A stretch of 64,000 bases of DNA from Acinetobacter sp. ANC 4910 (GTDB lineage: Bacteria > Pseudomonadota > Gammaproteobacteria > Pseudomonadales > Moraxellaceae). Position 1 is the stretch's first letter; each line of letters opens with the position of its first letter. This document shows positions 9,358-18,903 of this stretch, one piece after another. Location: positions 1 through 64,000 of the forward strand of contig NZ_SJNT01000024.1 in the NCBI RefSeq assembly GCF_004331035.1, read 5' to 3'. The notes beneath the pieces are model-generated. The model did not search any database. It was given only the letters and a program-made list of their open reading frames with translations, and was not told the DNA's origin. Both the position numbers and the translations under genes were made by a program.

Positions 9358-9936
9358 CCATTTTATAAAATACTTTTTTGTGTCTTTTACAGAACACCAA
9401 ATTTCATAAATTCACTCTAGAAAAAAAACCGAGCAGCAACAAGTTATATATTTTTAAGCGAAATATTAGTAAAACTTATACCCTAGCATTTCATACCACT
9501 TTAATTGTCGGAACTATAATAAATAGATTAGCACCTGAACCAAAATAGAAAGTTAAGACCCACCGTTCAAAAATGACTAGCACATTGATATTGATCAAGT
9601 TCATAAAAAATACAATTGCAATCTACAAAGGTACAAAAAACCAATTTTGCTTATTTTTAATACAAAATTAATTCAATTATTGCCAAAACCTGCATATCCA
9701 CCATACGAAAACAGATGAATTAATAAACAATAATTTGATGTAAAAACAATTATTTTTAAACCTTGTTTGAAAATACAAGTACAAATACCGAGTTATAAAC
9801 CCATAGCACAAATGCTTATTACATTAGAAACTTGCAAATAAGTTTGACCATCAATTAAAATCATCTTTATAAAATACAAAGGCTTATTCTAAATCTTAAG
9901 AATAAGCCTTTGGTATACAGATGTTCTAAACTCGGC
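9358..9936. other. AT-rich spacer upstream of the agmatine operon
   Basis: About 580 bp without a credible gene on either strand. It must hold the promoter of the minus-strand operon starting at 9357, but I cannot single out one -10/-35 pair in such AT-rich sequence. Its far end contains the porin terminator at 9878-9911. Confidence 0.5.
9878..9911 (-). terminator. Terminator of the TorF-like porin gene
   Basis: Perfect 13-bp inverted repeat AAAGGCTTATTCT / AGAATAAGCCTTT with an 8-nt loop, 26 bp after the porin stop. On the minus strand it is followed by a T-rich stretch. Confidence 0.8.
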
Positions 9937-10689
9937 TTAGAAAGCTTTGGTAATACTAAAAATCACTGCATCATCAGCATAATTTAATTCTTTATTGATA
10001 TTTGAATCGACATAATACAAATCAAAAATAAAGTCATTGTAGTTATAATTTCCACCTAATTTATAATCATAATATGAGTCTTCTTGATCTGTTGCCCATA
10101 AAACATCATAAGCCTCGTGACTTGAAAACTTGTTATATCCAACTTGGGCATAAGCATTCCAGTTTTTAGCTATCGGATAATTATAACTGGTTTCATAGCG
10201 AAGCATTTTACCCGTCTGGAAGAAATATTCTGGAGAATAATAGAAGGTAAAATTCAATGCATCATCATCGGTTAATAAACCCATACCTGTTGCAGCAACA
10301 GAATATTCTTCATAGTCAGTATCAGGTAAAGATTTATCTGAACCTGGATAATTAATATCGGCATATTGAATATTGAGTTTAAGATGATCATTTACCAAAT
10401 AGTCATAACCCAAATAATAATCTAGCTCTATGCTACTACCAATATCAAGCTCACTGTTCGAAGCAAAAAGTTGTGCATATAAACCAGAGTCATGATCTAT
10501 ACGTAAAGTACCCTGTACAGCAGGATCTCCTTCCGTTTGCGAATAACCCCGCGAATAATAATCTGTTAAAAAGGAGACCGTACCACTGCTTGAAAAACTT
10601 TTTAAGATATTTGATTCTTCGACAGTTTCTGCATGCACACTTGAAATTGCCATTACTGCCAATAAACTACACATTAGCTTATTTTTCAT
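9937..10689 (-). CDS. TorF-family putative outer-membrane porin
   Basis: A 250-residue exported beta-barrel protein. A signal peptide is clear, with cleavage after SVHA (about residue 20). The mature start resembles the family signature: SFLTDYYSRGYSQTEGDPAVQG (residues about 39-60) corresponds to the S-x-D-Y-x-x-R-G-x-S-Q-T pattern followed by PAVQG. Alternating aromatic and polar residues and a C-terminal aromatic (KAF) fit an outer-membrane barrel. Substrate is unknown; proximity to the agmatine operon suggests, but does not show, a role in polyamine uptake. It has its own terminator, so it is a separate unit. Confidence 0.82.
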   Translation of the reverse strand: MKNKLMCSLLAVMAISSVHAETVEESNILKSFSSSGTVSFLTDYYSRGYSQTEGDPAVQGTLRIDHDSGLYAQLFASNSELDIGSSIELDYYLGYDYLVNDHLKLNIQYADINYPGSDKSLPDTDYEEYSVAATGMGLLTDDDALNFTFYYSPEYFFQTGKMLRYETSYNYPIAKNWNAYAQVGYNKFSSHEAYDVLWATDQEDSYYDYKLGGNYNYNDFIFDLYYVDSNINKELNYADDAVIFSITKAF

Positions 10690-11088
10690 TACTAACCTTC
10701 CATCAATTCCATGATTTTTATTTGGTTTTTTATTGTCATGCTTTTTTTATGAAAGCATAGAACCAATTTCCACAATTCGATAGGAACCATTTCAAGAGTA
10801 AAGATTAATTATATTTTTCAAAAACTTATGTTATTTTATCCAAAAAATACAGCAATTTAAGTGACCATTAGAATGTAAAATTAAACAAAGAATGATCTTG
10901 AATTGCATTTAAATGAAAAAATAAGAGATCCAGTTCGCTTGCAAACGATATGTACAATATCAATATGCAGTCCATCAGCCTGATGGGTGCATTGATGCCG
11001 ATTATTTAATAAACAAGATCAAATCAATAATGGTGAATGAATACGCTATAAAATCATGCTCATATTGAAAAAATATGAATGGATAAAT
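10690..11088. other. Porin upstream region with a compact palindrome
   Basis: About 400 bp between the LysR stop and porin start, no gene. It contains CCATCAG-C-CTGATGG at 10972-10986, a perfect 7-bp inverted repeat about 285 bp before the porin, flanked by TGCA on both sides. No T-run follows, so an operator is more likely than a terminator. Confidence 0.45.
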
Positions 11089-12024
11089 TTATACTTTTGA
11101 ATGATTCACATTAAATACACTTCTTAAATCATTAATAAAATACTGCTCAACTAAAGATAACTCTCGATCTTTATGCCATGCTAATGAAATTGGGATAATG
11201 GATACATATGGAAATGGTGGAAGCTGTTTAAATAAATGATAGTCACTGCTTTTTTCAATAATATTTTTTGGCAATAGACCAACACCAATACCATTTTTAA
11301 TAAAACGAATCACTTCATCCATATTATTTGTCGTGACCAATAAACGATTATTCTTCAAAATTTTTTCACGCACTTCACTTAATGGGGATAATGGATCATT
11401 TAATTGTTCACTTTGAAAGGAAATAAATCCATGCCCTTTAATTTGAGCAATAGTCTCAATATTTTCACTATACAGTGAATGTTTATCACTACAGAATAAG
11501 GCATATTTTTGATTAATTAAAGTCTGATAATTAAGTTTAGCGTGTTGGGTTTGATTAATCCCAATACCAAGTGCTGGAATCTTTTGTAATAATAATTGTT
11601 GGATTTCTTTGCTTTTTAAAACATCAACCTGAAAATCAACCAACGGATATTTTTGATTAAAATCATGTAATAGCTGATCATAACGTGTGGACTCAATTCG
11701 ACTCAGTACTAAAAGTTTAATTGTTCCAGACAAACTATTTTTTTCTGTATTTAATTTTTCCTCATAATCCATCAATTGAGTGTAAATCATCATACTTGCT
11801 TCAAAAACAATCTCACCTGTAGCAGTTAAATAAAACTTTCCGCCAGTCCGTACAATTAATGTTTCACCAATCTGCTCTTCTAATCTTTTTAAACTTTGAC
11901 TGATTGCTGACTGAGTTAAAAATAATTTAATGGCTGCTTTATTCAAACTACCTTCTTGAACAATCACACGGAAGATACGAAGCAAAGACCAATTACATTT
12001 ATCGAGTAATACATTTGATCTCAT
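11089..12024 (-). CDS. LysR-family transcriptional regulator
   Basis: A 311-residue DNA-binding regulator. The N-terminal winged helix-turn-helix (about 13-72) contains GSLNKAAIKLFLTQSAISQS, followed by a type 2 periplasmic-binding-like effector domain to the C-terminus. It is transcribed toward the porin gene and, beyond it, the agmatine operon, so control of either is plausible. The target and ligand cannot be read from sequence. AT content is higher than in the two tcu LysR genes, and it is clearly not their close paralog. Confidence 0.88.
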   Translation of the reverse strand: MRSNVLLDKCNWSLLRIFRVIVQEGSLNKAAIKLFLTQSAISQSLKRLEEQIGETLIVRTGGKFYLTATGEIVFEASMMIYTQLMDYEEKLNTEKNSLSGTIKLLVLSRIESTRYDQLLHDFNQKYPLVDFQVDVLKSKEIQQLLLQKIPALGIGINQTQHAKLNYQTLINQKYALFCSDKHSLYSENIETIAQIKGHGFISFQSEQLNDPLSPLSEVREKILKNNRLLVTTNNMDEVIRFIKNGIGVGLLPKNIIEKSSDYHLFKQLPPFPYVSIIPISLAWHKDRELSLVEQYFINDLRSVFNVNHSKV

Positions 12025-12438
12025 GCTGACTTACCTCATTGTATGTGATCTCAGAATTTTCATTCCGATCATATCAAAATTGTAAGGTGCTCACTTCTTA
12101 TTTTTAATATCTATTTAATATCAATATATTACTATTCTTTTCATTAATATCTGAATATATTTAGCTCAATTTAAATGAAAAAAATTATCATCAAATAGTA
12201 TTTTACTGAGTCAATTTTTAAATTCGTATTTACATCTAGGTCATCACCAATCAGCATTACACCGACTTATTATGTGTTTTTATCCACACTTTTATTTTAA
12301 ATAAAAAATTGCATCACTAAATTTTAATGATTTTTTAATTTATTACTAAATTAAATTTCGTTGAAACTCAAACTTAAAGTTTTCATATTTATATTCATTA
12401 CATTTGAATCATCAAAACTAATATCGATAAGATAAAAC

Positions 12439-12474
12439 AAGGTCTGAAGAGATGGGTCCTCCCCTTCAGACCTT
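12439..12474 (-). terminator. Hairpin, possible terminator of a small minus-strand transcript
   Basis: Perfect 11-bp inverted repeat AAGGTCTGAAG / CTTCAGACCTT around a 14-nt loop. On the minus strand the stem is followed by GTTTTATCTTATC, a moderately T-rich tail, so it could end a short minus-strand RNA. No long gene is upstream on that strand. Confidence 0.5.
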
Positions 12475-12488
12475 AAGAAGCATTCAAT

Positions 12489-12532
12489 ATCTTTGCTCTA
12501 TGCCCTTAATTTGAACTTTTTTGAGCAAAGAT
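12489..12532. repeat. Inverted repeat in gene-free spacer
   Basis: Perfect 10-bp inverted repeat ATCTTTGCTC / GAGCAAAGAT separated by 24 nt, immediately before the 12439-12474 hairpin in the minus-strand direction. Together they look like a structured RNA or an attenuator-like arrangement. Confidence 0.4.
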
Positions 12533-12543
12533 ACGAGAGCCAT

Positions 12544-12585
12544 TTAATGACGGTGAAAGAGTGCCAATTGATTTTTATACTTCAT
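12544..12585 (-). CDS. Possible 13-residue leader peptide
   Basis: The minus strand reads MKYKNQLALFHRH then stop, with GGAG 8 nt before the ATG. Two hairpins follow directly downstream. A leader peptide or small-RNA-borne peptide is possible, but a frame this short can arise by chance and I do not recognise the peptide. Confidence 0.2.
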   Translation of the reverse strand: MKYKNQLALFHRH

Positions 12586-12935
12586 AATGAATACTCCATC
12601 CAATACCAACTGGTGCTGAGTAAGAATTGATGAAAATAGCGTGAATGTTATGAATGTACTTACATCGCTTTGCTGGATTTCATTCTTTTTTTTAAAAATT
12701 TCCATTTAAGCGAAGTAAATTGAAATCACACCGTCATAAAATTAAATTCATTTCCCGAGGCTCTTTTGTTAAAGCATGCGCTTACTTTCATTTTAAATTA
12801 GTGATAAAAATATTTATCGTATATAAAATTTCCAACTTAATTTAAACATTTTTCTAGCAACACTGATAACATCCACTCTATTCATTAAATTGCTTTATTG
12901 AATAATCTGGCACTTAGATATAAAAGAATATTTTT

Positions 12936-13865
12936 ATGGAAATCAAGCAGATAAAGTACTTCTTAACGGTGGTTGAAGCAGGAAGTATTGGTAAAGCGGC
13001 TCAAAAACTCGATGTTGGTGCTTCAGCCATTAGTCAGCAAATTAGTAAGCTAGAACAAGAGTTAAGCATTCGCCTATTACAGCGTAATGCCTTTGGCGTC
13101 ACGCCTACACCCGCAGGTCTGGCCTTTTTAAAACATTCTCAACTTATTTTACGGCAGATTAATTTTGCAGTAGATGCTGCACATTCAGCACGGCTTTCTG
13201 GTCATGTCAGCCTCGGTTTTCCGCCGACCATTACCGCGTTAATTGGCATCCCTTTAATGAAACTAATGTCTGAACGCTATCCAGACATTCGTTTAGAAAT
13301 TGTGGAAACCCTGTCGGGTAACCTGATTCAATCGATTAACTCACGTCAGCTTGATATTGCCATTATTTTTACCAATGAAATTGATAAACAGTGGTCCATA
13401 CAACCTTTGGTACGCGAGCAAATGTATTTAATGGCACGCAAAGAAGTGCTCGAAAAATACGGTCTTGCCGAGTGCATCAAAAGTGGAATTATTCAGTCTC
13501 AACAAATTGGGGATATTCCTTTAGTACTACCACGGCAGCGTCATAGCTTAAGAAAACTGCTTGAGCACAAGATTGGACAGCTTAATGTGGTCTATGAAAT
13601 TGATGGCTTACACTTGCTTATGGATAGCCTGATTCACCTTGACCTTGCAAGCATTCGCCCCGGAAGCGCTTGTTTGCAAGAATACAAACACAAGCTTCAG
13701 TTACTGAAACTCATTGATCCTGAAGTTGAGCGAATCAATTACTTGGTGAGTCTTGCCGAAGAAGAATTATCACCTGCCGCACTCGCTGCAAAATCGGCAA
13801 TTAAAGCCTGTGTGAAAGAGTTGATTCAAAACCAAATTTGGCCGTGTTCTGAAATTATTTTATAA
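12936..13865 (+). CDS. LysR-family regulator, tcu paralog 1
   Basis: A 309-residue LysR protein: N-terminal helix-turn-helix (GSIGKAAQKLDVGASAISQQ, about 17-36) and effector-binding domain. It aligns without gaps over its whole length to the LysR protein encoded at 16464-17393, with shared blocks such as SKLEQELSIRLLQR / SKLESELSIRLLQR and YEIDGLHLLM. The two are therefore recent paralogs that bracket the symporter and binding-protein genes. TcuR, the LysR activator of tricarballylate genes, is the likely functional analog. Ligand could be tricarballylate, citrate or aconitate. Confidence 0.85.
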   Translation: MEIKQIKYFLTVVEAGSIGKAAQKLDVGASAISQQISKLEQELSIRLLQRNAFGVTPTPAGLAFLKHSQLILRQINFAVDAAHSARLSGHVSLGFPPTITALIGIPLMKLMSERYPDIRLEIVETLSGNLIQSINSRQLDIAIIFTNEIDKQWSIQPLVREQMYLMARKEVLEKYGLAECIKSGIIQSQQIGDIPLVLPRQRHSLRKLLEHKIGQLNVVYEIDGLHLLMDSLIHLDLASIRPGSACLQEYKHKLQLLKLIDPEVERINYLVSLAEEELSPAALAAKSAIKACVKELIQNQIWPCSEIIL

Positions 13866-14143
13866 AGGGTCATTAATTTTATTAAAGACCTAATTAATTT
13901 TGCCCTCTCACTCCTTCCTGCTTTTTAAGATTACATTTTCATCTGAATGATAAGTGAATTTCTGTTTATCGAATTATAGATGTGTAGTTTGAACTGGAAA
14001 CAAGGCATCACATTTTCAACAAAGGACAACTTTAAATCTCATTTCTAAGCCATTTTTTATTTAGGTTTAGTGAATGAATGGTTTTAAGTCCACATATTGA
14101 AAATTGTGAATGTTTCCATTTTGTCAGGCCAAGGAGGTCTCCA

Positions 14144-15454
14144 ATGGATGTCGTGAATAACCGTAGGGCTACTTTTAAAAAAATATTAAATGTAACGAGT
14201 GGCAATTTTTTAGAACAGTACGATTTTTTTCTTTTTGGTTTCTATGCCACGTATATCGCAGCAAAATTTTTCCACTCTGAAAATGAATATGTCTCTTTAA
14301 TGATGACATTTACCGTATTTGCTGCGGGCTTTCTGATGCGTCCTCTCGGCGCTATTTTCTTGGGCGCTTATGTCGACAGAGTTGGTCGACGTAAAGGTCT
14401 TATTGTTACCTTGAGCCTTATGGCAATCGGAACCATCTTAATTACCTTTGTACCAGGTTATGAAACCATTGGTATTCTTGCGCCAATTTTAGTAGTGATT
14501 GGACGTCTATTACAAGGCTTCTCGGCAGGTGTGGAATCTGGCGGTGTATCCATTTATTTAGCTGAAATTGCAACAGATAAAAACCGTGGATTTATTACCA
14601 GTTGGCAGTCTGGCAGCCAACAAATTGCGGTTGTGTTTGCGGCACTACTTGGCTATTGGCTCAATACCATCTTGACTCAGGCTCAGGTAGGTGAATGGGG
14701 CTGGCGTATTCCGTTCTTCATTGGTTGTTTGATTATTCCTTTAATCTTCTTGTTCCGTCGTACATTAGAAGAAACTGAAGACTTTAAAGCGCAAAAGACT
14801 CATCCATCGACCAAAGAAATTTTCAGCACACTTGCGAGCAACTGGCGCATTGTACTTGCAGGCATGATGATGAGTGCCATGACCACAACTACGTTCTATT
14901 TCATTACGGTTTACACCACGGTGTATGCAAAACGTACTCTAGAAATGTCGGTAACAGATAGCCTTTTAGCGACGGTATTTGTGGGTTTATCAAATTTCTT
15001 CTGGTTACCAATGGGTGGCTTACTTTCAGACAAAATTGGTCGTCGTCCAGTTTTAGTCGGTATTACGACACTTGCCATCTTTACCACTTATCCAGTTTTA
15101 AGCTGGTTGGTGAGTGACATTAGTTTTACCAATCTGATTATTACACTTGCTTACTTCTCGTTCTTCTTTGGTCTATACAACGGTACCATGGTCGCAATCC
15201 TTGCCGAAGTCATGCCAAAACGCGTACGTACAGTCGGTTTCTCTTTAGCGTTCAGCCTTGCAGCCGCTATTTTTGGTGGCATGACTCCAATTGCATGCAC
15301 ATATCTAGTTGAACACACAGGTAATGCAAGTACACCCGCATTCTGGCTGATGTTAGCAGCAGTATGTAGCTTAATCTCAAGCTTATATCTCTGCCGTGGT
15401 TCTAAACAGAAAAATGCTGACCCAATTGTTGAACCTGCAAAAATCAACGCTTAA
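14144..15454 (+). CDS. tcuC: MFS tricarballylate/citrate proton symporter
   Basis: Inner-membrane major facilitator of 436 residues, about 12 transmembrane segments, related to TcuC/CitA. Visible family motifs include [20 protein letters not shown] at the N-terminus, the loop 2-3 motif [10 protein letters not shown] and its C-half echo LSDKIGRRP, and [14 protein letters not shown] chose the ATG at 14144 because AAGGAGGT lies 5 nt upstream; an in-frame ATG at 14078 would add 22 unconserved residues. TcuA and TcuB downstream make tricarballylate the best substrate guess; citrate or aconitate are alternatives. Confidence 0.85.
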   Translation: MDVVNNRRATFKKILNVTSGNFLEQYDFFLFGFYATYIAAKFFHSENEYVSLMMTFTVFAAGFLMRPLGAIFLGAYVDRVGRRKGLIVTLSLMAIGTILITFVPGYETIGILAPILVVIGRLLQGFSAGVESGGVSIYLAEIATDKNRGFITSWQSGSQQIAVVFAALLGYWLNTILTQAQVGEWGWRIPFFIGCLIIPLIFLFRRTLEETEDFKAQKTHPSTKEIFSTLASNWRIVLAGMMMSAMTTTTFYFITVYTTVYAKRTLEMSVTDSLLATVFVGLSNFFWLPMGGLLSDKIGRRPVLVGITTLAIFTTYPVLSWLVSDISFTNLIITLAYFSFFFGLYNGTMVAILAEVMPKRVRTVGFSLAFSLAAAIFGGMTPIACTYLVEHTGNASTPAFWLMLAAVCSLISSLYLCRGSKQKNADPIVEPAKINA

Positions 15455-15479
15455 CACCTTCCCTATTTAGTTGTTATGA

Positions 15480-15517
15480 ACAGTACGCAGATCTTGAGTC
15501 TACGTACTGTACTCTTT
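15480..15517 (+). terminator. Hairpin between tcuC and the binding-protein gene
   Basis: Arms ACAGTACGCAGA / TCTACGTACTGT with one mismatch and a 7-nt loop, followed by ACTCTTTT. It lies between the symporter stop and the next gene's start, so it may be a terminator or a partial, attenuating one. Confidence 0.55.
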
Positions 15518-15537
15518 TGCACTTAAAGTGAGGCACT

Positions 15538-16332
15538 ATGAAAAAATCTCCTATCTTCATGACCATTTGCCTAGCGAGTGCAGGCTTAGGCTCAACCTTT
15601 GCTAACGCAGATACCCTCGAAGTGATTAGCTCAGGCGGTTTCTATTCATCTATGGAAAAACTCATTCCGATATTTGAAAAGCAAACTGGTCACACGGTTC
15701 ACCTTTCGTCTGGTTCATCAATGGGCGCATCGCCAACTGCGATTCCAAATCGACTCGATCGTGGTGAACATTTTGATGTGGTGGTGTTGGCTGCTCCAGA
15801 ACTGAACAAGCTTGCAGAAAAAGGTTATGTTGACTCAAATTCACAAAGTGCTTTAGTCAATTCAAGCATTGGCATGGCTGTACCTAAAGGTGCGCCAAAA
15901 CCAGATATTAGCTCTGCGGCAAAATTCGAAAAAGTTTTATTAAATGCTAAGCATATTGGCTATTCAGCAAGTGCAAGCGGTACACATCTTGAAAAAGATG
16001 TTTTCCCAAGCTTCCCACCTGTCGAGTACAAAGTGATTTCTGGTAAAGCAGAAAAAGTGGTAGGCGACCGCGTTGCAAAACGCATTGCTGAAGGCCAGTT
16101 TGATATTGGTTTCCAGCAAATTAGCGAAATCAAACCTTTTACTGGCCAATATGGTCAAGTTGATTTAGTCGGTCCAATTCCTGCGCCTTATCAAAAAGTC
16201 ACTGTGTTTGCAGCGGGCATTGGTAAAAACTCTGAACATGAAAAAGTCGCAAAAGAACTCATCAAATTTGTGAAGTCACCACAAGCAACACAAATTATTG
16301 AAGAACAGGGTCTGGAGCAGGTTAAACAATAA
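15538..16332 (+). CDS. ModA-like periplasmic substrate-binding protein, orphan
   Basis: A 264-residue exported protein with a signal peptide ending about ANA-D (residue 24) and a type 2 periplasmic binding fold of the ModA/PBP-like kind: ISSGGFYSSMEKLIPIFE at the mature N-terminus and FDVVVLAAPELNKLAEKG in the middle. No ABC permease or ATPase gene is nearby, so it cannot serve a local ABC importer. Position between tcuC and the second LysR gene ties it to tricarboxylate use, perhaps as a periplasmic ligand-capture or sensing protein. That role is inference. Confidence 0.75.
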   Translation: MKKSPIFMTICLASAGLGSTFANADTLEVISSGGFYSSMEKLIPIFEKQTGHTVHLSSGSSMGASPTAIPNRLDRGEHFDVVVLAAPELNKLAEKGYVDSNSQSALVNSSIGMAVPKGAPKPDISSAAKFEKVLLNAKHIGYSASASGTHLEKDVFPSFPPVEYKVISGKAEKVVGDRVAKRIAEGQFDIGFQQISEIKPFTGQYGQVDLVGPIPAPYQKVTVFAAGIGKNSEHEKVAKELIKFVKSPQATQIIEEQGLEQVKQ

Positions 16333-16340
16333 AAGCTCTA

Positions 16341-16371
16341 AAAGGCAACGTCTTGAGGTGATGTTGCCTTT
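16341..16371 (+). terminator. Terminator after the binding-protein gene
   Basis: Stem AAAGGCAAC / GTTGCCTTT with a short loop and a following TACTC, 9 bp after the stop codon. The T-run is weak, but position and stem are convincing. Confidence 0.65.
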
Positions 16372-16463
16372 ACTCTATTGGTGGTTTACTCAGCCTAATA
16401 GAACAAAATGTATAGCGATAAACCAGTGTAGAATAACCAATAAAGGACAATGTAGTATTTGCC

Positions 16464-17393
16464 GTGGAACTCAAACAATTAAAGTATTTTATTGCGGTGA
16501 TCGAGTCAGGAAGCTTGGGTAAAGCTGCAAAAAATCTCGATATTGGAACTTCTGCATTAAGTCAGCAAATCTCAAAATTAGAAAGTGAGCTTTCTATTCG
16601 CCTTTTACAACGCACTGCCCTTGGTACAGTTCCCACCCCTGCGGGTTTAGCTTTTTTTCAACAGGTTCAACTGGCGCTTAGGCACTTAGACCATGCTGTA
16701 GACTCTGCACATTCTTCACGTTTAAGTGGACACGTCACCGTCGGTTTTTCGCCGAGTGTCGCATCGGTTATAGGCACTCACTTTTTAAAACTTATGAGAA
16801 ACCGTTATCCCGATATTAAAGTCCGTTTAATTGAAGGATTATCGGGTGACCTCAAGGCATTAGTTAATGCACGGCAGCTCGATGTTGCCATCATCTTTAG
16901 TGACGATGTCGACCCACAGTGGGCCATACAGCCTTTAGTCAAAGAACAAATGTTTTTAATCACACCTAAAGAAGTGCTGAGTCAGTACCATCTTGAAAGT
17001 TGTATCGACACTCAAACGATTACTCATTCACAGCTAAAAGAACTTCCGCTGATTTTGCCGAGCCAACGACATGGACTACGTTTGTTGCTCGAACAGAAAA
17101 TTCATCAGCTTAAAGTGGCCTATGAAATTGATGGACTACATTTGTTAATGGAAAGCATCAGCCAACTCGAAATGGCAACCATTCAACCTGCGGGTGCATC
17201 GTTAAACTCAAGGCAAGACTTATGTTTACTTCGCGTTGTGGAACCTCCGATTGAACGCATTAACTATTTAATTAGTCTCTCTGAAGAAGAAATCTCACCT
17301 GCTACTTTAGCCACCAAAGTAGTGATTCGTGCTTGTGTAACCAACTTGATTAATGAAAAACGCTGGCCCGGTGCGGAACTCATAAACACTTAA
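16464..17393 (+). CDS. tcuR: LysR-family regulator, TcuR-like (paralog 2)
   Basis: A 309-residue LysR protein starting at a GTG codon at 16464, which opens exactly on the conserved MELKQLKYF N-terminus; AAAGGA lies further upstream than usual. The helix-turn-helix contains GSLGKAAKNLDIGTSALSQQ. It sits 103 bp before tcuA on the same strand, the classical position of TcuR, the activator of tricarballylate genes. It is a full-length paralog of the LysR gene at 12936. The gene symbol rests on context, so it is less certain than the family. Confidence 0.8.
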   Translation: MELKQLKYFIAVIESGSLGKAAKNLDIGTSALSQQISKLESELSIRLLQRTALGTVPTPAGLAFFQQVQLALRHLDHAVDSAHSSRLSGHVTVGFSPSVASVIGTHFLKLMRNRYPDIKVRLIEGLSGDLKALVNARQLDVAIIFSDDVDPQWAIQPLVKEQMFLITPKEVLSQYHLESCIDTQTITHSQLKELPLILPSQRHGLRLLLEQKIHQLKVAYEIDGLHLLMESISQLEMATIQPAGASLNSRQDLCLLRVVEPPIERINYLISLSEEEISPATLATKVVIRACVTNLINEKRWPGAELINT

Positions 17394-17496
17394 GCGCTTA
17401 GTGTTTATTTTTACTAAACACCCATTCAAGCTTAGCCTCTCACTTCACCTTCCCTTTTAAAGCTACATTAGCGTTAGCTGAGAAAGGGAGAAATCC

Positions 17497-18903
17497 ATGC
17501 ATGATGTGATTATAATTGGTGGTGGGAATGCCGCACTGTGTGCCGCGCTTACGGCAAAAGAAAGTGGTGCATCTGTGCTTGTCATAGAAGCAGCGCCTAA
17601 AGAATGGCGTGGTGGTAACTCACAACACACTCGTAACCTCCGTTGCATGCATGATGCTCCTCAAGATGTATTGGTCGATGCCTACCCCGAAGAAGAATAT
17701 TGGCAAGACCTACTTAAAGTAACTGCCGGAAAAACCAATGAACACTTAGCCCGTCTGGTTATTCGTAGCACGGCGACTTGTCGTGACTGGATGCGTAAAC
17801 ATGGCGTGAATTTTCAGCCGCCACTATCCGGTGCTTTGCATGTTGCACGTACCAATGCCTTTTTTATGGGTGGCGGTAAGGCTCTCATTAATGCGTATTA
17901 CCGTAGTGCCCAAGAACTTGGCATTGAAATTTTATACAACACAAAAATTAAAGATCTAAAGTTAAACCAAGGACATTTTGAAGCCGCAATTGCGGAAGAT
18001 GGTCGTGTGTTTAAAGCAAAAAGCTGTGTATTGGCCGCAGGTGGTTTTGAGTCAAATCTGGAATGGTTAAGAGAAGCATGGGGACAAAATGAAAACGGCG
18101 AATGGCCTGCCGATAATTTCATTATTCGTGGAACCCGCTTTAATCAGGGCAACTTACTTAAATTTATGATAGATCAAGGCGCCGATATTATTGGTGATCC
18201 ATCGCAATCGCATTGCGTCGCTGTGGATGCACGAGCACCGTTATATGACGGCGGCATCTGTACTCGTATTGACTGCGTTTCATTGGGTATTGTGGTCAAT
18301 AATAAAGCCGAACGTTTTTACGATGAAGGCGAAGACTTCTGGCCAAAACGTTATGCGATTTGGGGGCGTCTTGTAGCTAAACAGCCGCAGCAAATTGCCT
18401 ATTCGATTATCGACTCAAAAGCCATTGGCCGCTTTATGCCACCTGTGTTTGCGGGTGTAAAAGCAAATAGCATTCAAGAGTTAGCCGAAAAAATCGGACT
18501 GGATGCAAAAGCCTTCTGTCACACGGTAGAAGAATTTAACCAATCTTGTGTGCAAGGCACCTTTAACCATACCGTTTTAGATGACTGCACCACCGAAAAT
18601 ATTGTTCCTAACAAAACCCATTGGGCCGTTCCTCTCGATCGCCCACCTTTCTATGCCTATGCGCTTAAACCCGGCATTACTTTTACCTATTTAGGCTTAA
18701 AAGTCGAAGACGATGCTGCGGTACGTTTTAACAATATAGCCAGCCGCAACCTGTTTGTTGCAGGTGAAATGATGGCAGGTAACGTACTCGGTCAGGGTTA
18801 TACCGCAGGCGTTGGTATGTCGATTGGCACGACCTTTGGACGCATTGCCGGAAAAAATGCAGCCCACTATGCACTTTCACAAGGAGTTGAACATGAATGC
18901 TAG
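17497..18903 (+). CDS. tcuA: FAD-dependent tricarballylate dehydrogenase
   Basis: Oxidises tricarballylate to cis-aconitate, feeding the citric acid cycle. The 468 residues belong to the fumarate reductase/succinate dehydrogenase flavoprotein family. The N-terminal dinucleotide-binding motif [16 protein letters not shown] (about 5-20) is typical of TcuA, and GGNSQHTRN follows. The C-terminal FAD motif [20 protein letters not shown] is intact. GAGAAAGGGAG precedes the ATG. It overlaps tcuB by 11 nt, indicating translational coupling with its electron-acceptor partner. Confidence 0.93.
   Translation: MHDVIIIGGGNAALCAALTAKESGASVLVIEAAPKEWRGGNSQHTRNLRCMHDAPQDVLVDAYPEEEYWQDLLKVTAGKTNEHLARLVIRSTATCRDWMRKHGVNFQPPLSGALHVARTNAFFMGGGKALINAYYRSAQELGIEILYNTKIKDLKLNQGHFEAAIAEDGRVFKAKSCVLAAGGFESNLEWLREAWGQNENGEWPADNFIIRGTRFNQGNLLKFMIDQGADIIGDPSQSHCVAVDARAPLYDGGICTRIDCVSLGIVVNNKAERFYDEGEDFWPKRYAIWGRLVAKQPQQIAYSIIDSKAIGRFMPPVFAGVKANSIQELAEKIGLDAKAFCHTVEEFNQSCVQGTFNHTVLDDCTTENIVPNKTHWAVPLDRPPFYAYALKPGITFTYLGLKVEDDAAVRFNNIASRNLFVAGEMMAGNVLGQGYTAGVGMSIGTTFGRIAGKNAAHYALSQGVEHEC

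Larger units (their letters stand above)
12025..12935. other. Long AT-rich spacer between two LysR genes
   Basis: About 910 bp between divergently oriented LysR genes with no gene of ordinary size. The middle holds two hairpins and a 13-codon reading frame on the minus strand (listed separately). The flanks are very AT-rich and would contain the promoters of both regulators. No IS remnant seen here. Confidence 0.5.

Noticed and set aside
12452..12514. A 20-codon plus-strand frame spanning the hairpins
   Set aside because: No ribosome site, and its codons fall in the hairpin arms; it looks accidental.
14078..14143. Upstream ATG extension of the tricarballylate symporter
   Set aside because: A consensus AAGGAGGT directly precedes the ATG at 14144, and the added residues have no relation to the MFS family.
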